Assembly (NCBI GenBank): GCA_902470835.1
Contig: CABRHR010000072.1
Span: forward strand, 1 to 10,578
Origin: an uncultured Collinsella sp.
Lineage (GTDB): Bacteria > Actinomycetota > Coriobacteriia > Coriobacteriales > Coriobacteriaceae
Direction: 5' to 3'
DNA length: 10,578 nt
In this document: positions 6,770 through 10,578 of the stretch, in pieces
Position numbering within the stretch: the stretch's first letter is position 1
Layout of the letters: each line of letters opens with the position of its first letter
Program-made: the position numbers and the translations under genes
Notes under the pieces: generated by a model
Seen by the model: the letters and a program-made list of their open reading frames with translations, nothing else
Databases searched by the model: none
Told to the model about the DNA's origin: nothing

Positions 6770-8308
6770 CTATTCCGCATCGACCACGCGGAGCAGATAT
6801 GCCACGCGCGTTGCGGCCGTGCACTTAAAACGCTCGTCCGCGCGAACTCCGGCGACCCACACCACGGCACCCCCCGGCGCCGTCCTCACCATGGGCACGC
6901 CGGCGCGCTCGGAAACGGGAATGCGAGCCTCACCTAGCAAGTCGGATACTTTCTTGCTTCGACCACTCATCCCTAACGGGCACATCACGTCTCCCGGTGC
7001 AGGACCGTCCACCCACAGGCGCGCCAATCGCGCCTCGGCAGGGATCTCGCCACGCGAGCCCGCCAGGATCCGCTCACTATCGCTGTCGGCAAAACCCAGG
7101 GCAGCCGCGTCTACCAAAGCTGTCACTTCCCCGGCAGCTGCAAGCTCACGGGCGCGGCGCACGATATCGCATCCCGGCTCAACGGCCATCGGTTCTGTGA
7201 CCAGCATACGTCCCCCGCCCAACGGCAAACGACCGGGTACGGTAACCCAGTCCGCGACCAGGCCCTCGCGAGCCGCCGGCGCCTTGAACGCCAGCATGCC
7301 AAACTCAATGCGTGCGTCAATCCCCGCCGGAAGCGTGACCGAGCCGGCGCCCTCGGCAACGCAGGAAAGGACTCGCTCCACATGTCGCATCTCTGGACGA
7401 GCGTCCGGATCGATGCGCTTAATCGCCAGTCGCACGATGCGCCGCGCGATTACCACCTCGGCCGCAGCAAGGCGCCTGGCATCGAGCACCAGCGCGCCCG
7501 CCGCCTCCTTACGCAGGCAGCTTCGAAACGCCTGTGCCGAAAGCTGAGACAAAAACGCGTCCTCATCGCCTAAGATCTCGCAGGCGGCGCCAATCGTCTT
7601 GCAGACGCTCGCGTTGCGCTGCGCCACCACCGGCATCACTCGATGGCGCACGTAGTTTCGCAGATACGAGATATCCTCATTGCTCTCGTCTTCACGCCAC
7701 GGCTGACCATGTACCTGTAGATAGCCCACGAGCTCGCCATGAGTTAGGTCGAGCAAGGGACGCACCACGATATTCCTCCGGCGAGGAATGCTCGATAGGC
7801 CAGCGGGCCCCGAACCCTTAATCGCGTTCATCAAAAACGTTTCCGCGCGATCCGAAGACGTGTGCGCGGTGCAGATACGAGCCGCCGTTCGCGGTGCCCC
7901 CGTCTGGGCGCAGAGCTCGCGAACATACCTCCGCGCCGCGGCATAGCGCACCTCGCGGGCCGCGGCCTCAATATTGCCCGACTCCCCATCAAAATAAGCG
8001 TGCTCCACGCACAGCGGTAAACCATATTTCGCGCAGAGCTCACGCACAAAGGCCTCGTCGCCATCGGACGCCTTGCCGCGCAGATGATGGTTCACATGCA
8101 GCACATGCAGGCGCTCGCGAGCAATGGGGGCAACACCGCGTCCGTCTTGGATATCCAGCTTTGATGTGCACGCCATAAGAAGCAGTGCCGTCGAGTCCGC
8201 GCCGCCTGATACCATGAGCACGACAGGAGCAGCCTGCTGCCTCGTTCGGGTCTCATCGACTGCCCCGGGCACGGCATGGTGTCCGTAATGCTGTGATACC
8301 GTTGGCAT
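6770..8308 (-). CDS. tilS: tRNA(Ile)-lysidine synthetase TilS
   Basis: A 512-residue N-type ATP pyrophosphatase that attaches lysine to C34 of tRNA-Ile(CAU), switching its reading from AUG to AUA. The PP-loop is SGGADS (34-39). HVNHHLRG (71-78), Glu114, Arg118 and AHTSSDRAETF (148-158) follow in the usual order, then the W-x2-D-x-SN...RN-x2-R block (204-221). The TilS C-terminal domain is recognisable at about 432-506 (PLGMSGRSKKVSDLL, IPVSER, VVWVAGVRADERF). The ATG at 8308 has AGGAGG (complement of 8315-8320) 6 bases upstream. The first ~25 residues precede the conserved core. Its 5' end is 48 bases from the divergent walJ-like gene. Some transcription may read on into hpt, 147 bases downstream. 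Confidence 0.95.
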   Translation of the reverse strand: MPTVSQHYGHHAVPGAVDETRTRQQAAPVVLMVSGGADSTALLLMACTSKLDIQDGRGVAPIARERLHVLHVNHHLRGKASDGDEAFVRELCAKYGLPLCVEHAYFDGESGNIEAAAREVRYAAARRYVRELCAQTGAPRTAARICTAHTSSDRAETFLMNAIKGSGPAGLSSIPRRRNIVVRPLLDLTHGELVGYLQVHGQPWREDESNEDISYLRNYVRHRVMPVVAQRNASVCKTIGAACEILGDEDAFLSQLSAQAFRSCLRKEAAGALVLDARRLAAAEVVIARRIVRLAIKRIDPDARPEMRHVERVLSCVAEGAGSVTLPAGIDARIEFGMLAFKAPAAREGLVADWVTVPGRLPLGGGRMLVTEPMAVEPGCDIVRRARELAAAGEVTALVDAAALGFADSDSERILAGSRGEIPAEARLARLWVDGPAPGDVMCPLGMSGRSKKVSDLLGEARIPVSERAGVPMVRTAPGGAVVWVAGVRADERFKCTAATRVAYLLRVVDAE

Positions 8309-8336
8309 TCGCTTCCTCCTCTATTCGTCCGCACCC

Positions 8337-8342
8337 ATTGTA
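8337..8342 (-). promoter_or_regulatory. -10-like hexamer for tilS
   Basis: TACAAT on the minus strand, about 28 bases before the tilS ATG and inside the 48-base gap to the divergent gene. No good -35 match is visible; a -35 would lie in the first codons of the walJ-like gene. Confidence 0.35.
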
Positions 8343-8356
8343 TCCTTTGGAATCTT

Positions 8357-9166
8357 ATGTCTCGTCTGCACCTTCATATCCTCGGCAGTGGCTCTAAAGG
8401 CAACTGCGCACTCATCGAGGGCCCGCAGGGGCTCATTATGGTCGATGACGGACTGTCTCGCCGCGAGACATTAAAGCGCATGGCAGAACTGGGGCTCTCG
8501 ACAGACAACGTCTCGGCTCTTCTCATTACTCATGAGCATAGCGATCACATCAAGGGCCTCGATGTCTGGTGCAAGCACTGGCACGGCCCCCTCTTTGCCA
8601 GCAGTGGCACTCTTTCGAGCAAAGAAAATCTTTCGCATCTGCCTGTCATGGAATTCGATCCCGGTGACACCCTATCCATTGCCGGCATCCACGTGCAAAC
8701 CTACTCAACGTCACACGATGTCATCAATCCAGTCGGCTATCGATTCAATGTTCTCGATGATTCCATTGGGTTTGCCACCGACACCGGAGAGCTATCGAGC
8801 CAAGCCATGAAAACCCTCAAAGATTGTCGAGTCCTCGCACTCGAAAGCAACCACGATGTGACCATGCTGCGCGAGGGAGAATATCCCCGCTTTCTTCAGG
8901 AGCGCATCCTGTCTGCAAGGGGACACCTCTCCAACAGCCAAGCCGCCGAAGCCGCGCGCGAACTTGTTACCGATCGCACCGAACAGCTCATTGCCATGCA
9001 TATCAGCCAAGAAAACAATCGTCCGAGCCTTACCGTCAAAAGCTATGCCAAAGCTCTGGCCGCAACCCTGGATGACGAGGTCGGCAGCTCCGCAACCCTT
9101 CTCCAAGGATCGCGAAAACTCTCGATACGCCCTGCGAGTCAATATCAGCCGGCAACCATTCAATAG
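8357..9166 (+). CDS. walJ: WalJ/YycJ-type metallo-beta-lactamase-fold nuclease
   Basis: A 269-residue cytosolic MBL-fold hydrolase. The N-terminus ILGSGSKGNC (8-17) is typical of the YycJ/WalJ family, which has been described as a 5'-3' DNA exonuclease linked to mismatch repair in Bacillus. Metal residues are THEHSDH (58-64: His59, His61, Asp63, His64), His120 in STSHD, Asp142 in ATDTG and His215 in AMHISQENN. Length is normal and there is no signal peptide. The ATG at 8357 has only a weak GGAA site 5 bases upstream. In many Firmicutes walJ sits beside walKR; here it stands alone and divergent from tilS, so a cell-wall regulatory role is not supported by context. A strong terminator follows. 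Confidence 0.88.
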   Translation: MSRLHLHILGSGSKGNCALIEGPQGLIMVDDGLSRRETLKRMAELGLSTDNVSALLITHEHSDHIKGLDVWCKHWHGPLFASSGTLSSKENLSHLPVMEFDPGDTLSIAGIHVQTYSTSHDVINPVGYRFNVLDDSIGFATDTGELSSQAMKTLKDCRVLALESNHDVTMLREGEYPRFLQERILSARGHLSNSQAAEAARELVTDRTEQLIAMHISQENNRPSLTVKSYAKALAATLDDEVGSSATLLQGSRKLSIRPASQYQPATIQ

Positions 9167-9175
9167 ACTGTCCTA

Positions 9176-9225
9176 GACAGCAAAAGGGGCCGAGAATCGC
9201 TTCCCAGCCCCTTTTGCTGTCTTTT
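9176..9225. terminator. Strong terminator between walJ-like gene and hsp20
   Basis: GACAGCAAAAGGGGC (9176-9190) pairs perfectly over 15 bases with 9207-9221, with a 16-base loop. On the plus strand TTTT (9222-9225) follows, fitting termination of the walJ-like transcript. On the minus strand no T run follows the stem, so termination of hsp20 here is less certain. A small competing hairpin, CTGTC-CTA-GACAG (9168-9180), overlaps the left arm. Confidence 0.9.
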
Positions 9226-9248
9226 AATAGCGCAGAACACCAACGAAG

Positions 9249-9680
9249 TTAGTCGATGGAGATCTTCGTAACGTTCTTCTTCTCGACGATCTTGGGAACC
9301 GTAACGGTCAGGATGCCGTCAGCGTACTTAGCCGAGAGGCCCTCGCTCGAAGCGTCCTTTAGATACACGCCACGCGTCGCGCTGTACGAGCTGAACTCCT
9401 TCTGCAGGAAGTTCTTGCCCTCGTTCTCCTCGTCTTCCTCGACATTCACGCTAATGGACAGACGGCCCTCATTGAGCTCGACATCGATATCGTCCTTGGC
9501 GACACCGGTCAGATAGGCCTTGACCTCATAGCCGTCGCCCTTATCCTCAACGTCAACGGGAAACGCCTTGGAAGCAATCGAGTTGTTTGCAAGGTCGGTC
9601 ATATCATCAAACAGATCGAACAGCGAGCTAGCAGAAGGACGAACGCCAAAAACCGAACGATAAGGAACCATGCTTGCCAT
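9249..9680 (-). CDS. Hsp20/alpha-crystallin family small heat-shock protein
   Basis: A 143-residue ATP-independent holdase chaperone that should form oligomers and bind unfolding proteins in the cytosol. The alpha-crystallin domain runs from about 40 to 132, with AYLTGVAKDDIDVELNEGRL (55-74) and the signature KYADGILTVTVPK (118-130). The C-terminal I-x-I anchor is ISI at 140-142. The short N-terminal arm FDLFDDMTD is usual. I start at 9680 because AGGAG (complement of 9689-9693) lies 8 bases upstream; an earlier in-frame ATG at 9758 has no such site and would add unrelated residues. The upstream gap is AT-rich and carries repeats (see 9744-9773), the likely seat of heat or stress control. I found no clear CIRCE or HspR (HAIR) operator. 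Confidence 0.94.
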   Translation of the reverse strand: MASMVPYRSVFGVRPSASSLFDLFDDMTDLANNSIASKAFPVDVEDKGDGYEVKAYLTGVAKDDIDVELNEGRLSISVNVEEDEENEGKNFLQKEFSSYSATRGVYLKDASSEGLSAKYADGILTVTVPKIVEKKNVTKISID

Positions 9681-9743
9681 GTTTACCACTCCTTTTAGGA
9701 CTGCCGAGCCATCTTCTAGGTGACTGGGACTTCTTTTGACGCT

Positions 9744-9812
9744 CTTATATATGCCCAAAAAGTGCTTATATATACATCGACTATAAAGTTTTTTGAGTCC
9801 AGTACTATAAGC
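9744..9812. promoter_or_regulatory. AT-rich repeat cluster upstream of hsp20
   Basis: CTTATATAT occurs at 9744-9752 and again at 9765-9773, start to start 21 bases, about two helical turns. ACTATAA occurs at 9780-9786 and 9804-9810, 24 bases apart. GCTTATA (9764-9770) and TATAAGC (9806-9812) are an inverted pair. On the minus strand the TATATAAG copies lie roughly 65-90 bases before the hsp20 ATG, where its promoter would be expected. No clean -35/-10 pair can be chosen. Binding of a stress regulator to these repeats is inference. Confidence 0.45.
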
Positions 9813-9851
9813 ATATCTAAGTGTGTGTGACTCAGGTTTAAATAAGGTTGA

Positions 9852-9864
9852 GGTTCTTTGAACC
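9852..9864. other. Small dyad in the hsp20 intergenic region
   Basis: GGTTC-TTT-GAACC is a perfect 5-bp dyad with a 3-base centre, midway between the two divergent genes. It may be an operator half-site pair or chance; no known regulator is recognised. Confidence 0.3.
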
Positions 9865-9866
9865 AG

Positions 9867-9906
9867 AGCTTAAATAACAAGTATGTTCGCAGCTACAAAT
9901 AACAAG
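9867..9906 (+). repeat. Tandem 15/16-base direct repeat before the last gene
   Basis: Copy 1 (9867-9881) and copy 2 (9891-9906) both begin AGCT and end AATAACAAG, start to start 24 bases. A weaker relative, TTTAAATAA, lies at about 9837-9845. The second copy ends in the AAGGGG that could serve as ribosome binding site for the 10-codon frame at 9916. The spacing suggests a protein binding on one DNA face or a duplicated promoter segment. Confidence 0.5.
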
Positions 9907-9911
9907 GGGCT

Positions 9912-9917
9912 TACAAT
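9912..9917 (+). promoter_or_regulatory. -10-like hexamer for the last gene
   Basis: TACAAT lies 39 bases before the ATG at 9957, the same hexamer as before three other genes here. No clear -35 is seen. If it is the -10, transcription starts near 9924 and the short frame at 9916 is not in the message. Confidence 0.35.
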
Positions 9918-9948
9918 GAGCGCGTACACGTTGTTGGTAACGAGCTAA
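9916..9948 (+). CDS. Possible 10-codon leader peptide
   Basis: An ATG at 9916 opens a frame reading MSAYTLLVTS and stops with TAA at 9946-9948, 8 bases before the next ATG at 9957 and in another frame. AAGGGG (9904-9909) lies 6 bases upstream, a plausible ribosome binding site. The peptide has no run of one amino acid that would suggest classical attenuation. The ATG overlaps the TACAAT hexamer at 9912-9917, so both cannot be used as proposed. It may be chance. Confidence 0.2.
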   Translation: MSAYTLLVTS

Positions 9949-9956
9949 AGGGCATC

Positions 9957-10424
9957 ATGGACGACCAGAACCAGAACAAAATGTTTATGCAGACGCAGGG
10001 GGAAGAAACTTCCACGCAGCCGCCACGGTTCCATCGCCCCCACATCTCGCAAGAGCCCATTAATGATCCTGAGCCCGAGTATGTGACGAGAAATCGATAT
10101 CAAACGCTCGAGGATGCCCAAACGGGACGTAAACATATGGGCGTCGCCTCGGGAGACCCTGTATATCTGAAAGATGCACCGTTATCAAAAAACAGCGCAA
10201 TCAATGACGACCCGACGAAAACGCCCATAACTCGGCAGCAAAGAGGTCCCCGACCTAAGCAAACCTTAACGCATTCGGCTCGTTATCTCGAGACGCCAAA
10301 ACAAGGAAAATCAATCTTCGTTTCGTCAAGTAAACGACGCAAGCAACATCGACTGGCAATCTTGCTTTTGATCATTGCGGCCATAGCAGTTACCCTTGTT
10401 ATTCGTTTTATTTTCTTTAAATAA
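9957..10424 (+). CDS. Unknown protein with a single C-terminal membrane anchor
   Basis: I do not recognise this 155-residue protein. Residues 1-130 are hydrophilic, rich in Gln, Pro, Asp, Thr and Arg and probably disordered, with no Cys and no catalytic motif. A basic stretch, SKRRKQHR (125-132), precedes one hydrophobic segment at about 133-154, with only Lys155 after it. The layout is that of a tail-anchored protein with its N-terminus in the cytosol. Arg150 lies inside the segment. The ATG at 9957 has AAAGGG 4 bases upstream. The gene is AT-richer than its neighbours. Its nearest genes, hsp20 (divergent) and an apparent rRNA operon end (convergent), give no functional hint. The steady reading frame, ribosome binding site and clean membrane segment argue that it is real. 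Confidence 0.75.
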   Translation: MDDQNQNKMFMQTQGEETSTQPPRFHRPHISQEPINDPEPEYVTRNRYQTLEDAQTGRKHMGVASGDPVYLKDAPLSKNSAINDDPTKTPITRQQRGPRPKQTLTHSARYLETPKQGKSIFVSSSKRRKQHRLAILLLIIAAIAVTLVIRFIFFK

Positions 10425-10454
10425 AAGCTCAATACCAAAAAGAATTAAATCGTC

Positions 10455-10479
10455 TGGCGTAAATGAGTCATTTATGCCA
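10455..10479. repeat. 25-base near-perfect palindrome
   Basis: TGGCGTAAATGA (10455-10466) mirrors TCATTTATGCCA (10468-10479) around G10467 with one mismatched pair. No T run follows on either strand, so it is not a canonical terminator. It lies 30 bases past the unknown gene and 9 bases from the minus-strand terminator. It could be a regulator site, a 3'-end hairpin protecting the plus-strand message, or part of a sequence shared by rRNA operon ends. Confidence 0.6.
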
Positions 10480-10484
10480 CGCAA

Positions 10485-10520
10485 ACGCAAAAAAGGGGGA
10501 GGCCGCGAGGCCTCCCCCTT
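10485..10520 (-). terminator. Intrinsic terminator for a transcript entering from the right
   Basis: GGGGGAGGCC (10495-10504) pairs perfectly with GGCCTCCCCC (10509-10518) around a 4-base loop. On the minus strand TTTTTT (10489-10494) follows, so it stops transcription coming from beyond 10578. On the plus strand it is followed only by TTCC, but it may still slow transcription of the unknown gene. The GC-rich stem fits an rRNA operon terminator. Confidence 0.9.
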
Positions 10521-10551
10521 CCAAGTTCGATGACGGCTCGGTGCCGTCCAC

Positions 10552-10578
10552 CGGTCAGCGGCGCCCTGGCCTCCCACG
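10552..10578 (-). rRNA. rrf: Probable 3' end of a 5S rRNA gene, cut by the contig end
   Basis: Read on the minus strand from the edge, GTGGGAG then AGG then CGCCGC lines up with the usual 5S 3' end, GTGGGAGAGTAGGTCGCCGC, differing mainly at three loop-E bases and one more. GCCGCTGACC would be the 3' strand of helix I; its partner lies off the contig. A strong minus-strand terminator follows about 30 bases on, and the assembly breaks here, as expected at a multicopy rRNA operon. Against it, the loop-E bases (GCC for AGT) are unusual. The same bases can also be read as the end of a coding frame, RGRPGRR-stop (TGA at 10555-10557). Confidence 0.5.

Noticed and set aside
9681..9758. A 26-residue extension of Hsp20 from an ATG at 9758
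   Set aside because: AGGAG directly precedes the ATG at 9680, and the extension would be encoded by AT-rich regulatory sequence.
9681..9956. CIRCE (HrcA) or HAIR (HspR) operator upstream of hsp20
   Set aside because: I looked for TTAGCACTC-N9-GAGTGCTAA and CTTGAGT-N7-ACTCAAG. Only fragments such as TTGAGT and GACTCA occur, with the wrong spacing.
10326..10577. 83-residue minus-strand frame from a GTG at 10577
   Set aside because: It runs through the terminator hairpin, the palindrome and the 3' end of the unknown gene. The start lies in the 5S-like bases.
46..10578. tRNA genes, riboswitches, CRISPR arrays or insertion sequences
   Set aside because: No tRNA T-loop, regular spacer-repeat array, transposase gene or recognisable aptamer was seen in the intergenic stretches.

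Overview
The window is the end of a short-read contig from a high-GC Gram-positive bacterium. I infer an actinomycete of the Coriobacteriia type, such as Collinsella; no single base proves this. The inference rests on moderately high GC with C/G-ending codons in most genes, strong AGGAG-type ribosome binding sites, hairpin-plus-T terminators, and a tilS-hpt-ftsH block as seen in Gram-positive bacteria. Both ends are informative about the assembly. Bases 1-45 are untrimmed Illumina Nextera adapter, including an i5 index, and not genomic DNA. The right end looks like the last ~27 bases of a minus-strand 5S rRNA gene, a typical place for a short-read assembly to break.

Layout, left to right. A plus-strand RlmD/RumA-type 23S rRNA m5U methyltransferase (59-1507) has a long basic N-terminal tail in place of a TRAM domain. 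It converges, through a shared terminator, on a minus-strand PHP-domain metal phosphoesterase (1586-2407), which follows a minus-strand class I/II PLP aminotransferase (2573-3757). A 64-base element made of two perfect 26-base inverted arms (3816-3879) lies between that aminotransferase and the terminator of ftsH. The minus-strand block tilS (6770-8308), hpt (6074-6622) and ftsH (3937-6072) follows; hpt and ftsH are 1 base apart and almost certainly cotranscribed. A dyad-symmetric site and a -10-like hexamer lie in front of hpt. Divergent from tilS is a plus-strand WalJ/YycJ-type metallo-beta-lactamase-fold nuclease (8357-9166). It converges on a minus-strand Hsp20 small heat-shock protein (9249-9680) through a strong hairpin.

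The right side is AT-richer. The 276 bases between hsp20 and the last gene hold several short direct repeats and dyads with no recognised regulator signature. The last gene (9957-10424) encodes an unrecognised 155-residue protein with a disordered hydrophilic body and one C-terminal membrane segment. After it come a 25-base near-palindrome and a minus-strand terminator that belongs to the rRNA-like transcript entering from the right.

Functionally the window is mostly housekeeping: rRNA and tRNA modification (RlmD-like, TilS), purine salvage (Hpt), membrane and cytosolic protein quality control (FtsH, Hsp20) and DNA maintenance (WalJ-like). I see no defence island, mobile gene, CRISPR array or obviously new system. 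The items most worth a second look are the 26-bp inverted-repeat element, the repeat-rich hsp20 intergenic region with a possible 10-codon leader ORF, the dyad in front of hpt-ftsH, and the tail-anchored unknown protein.
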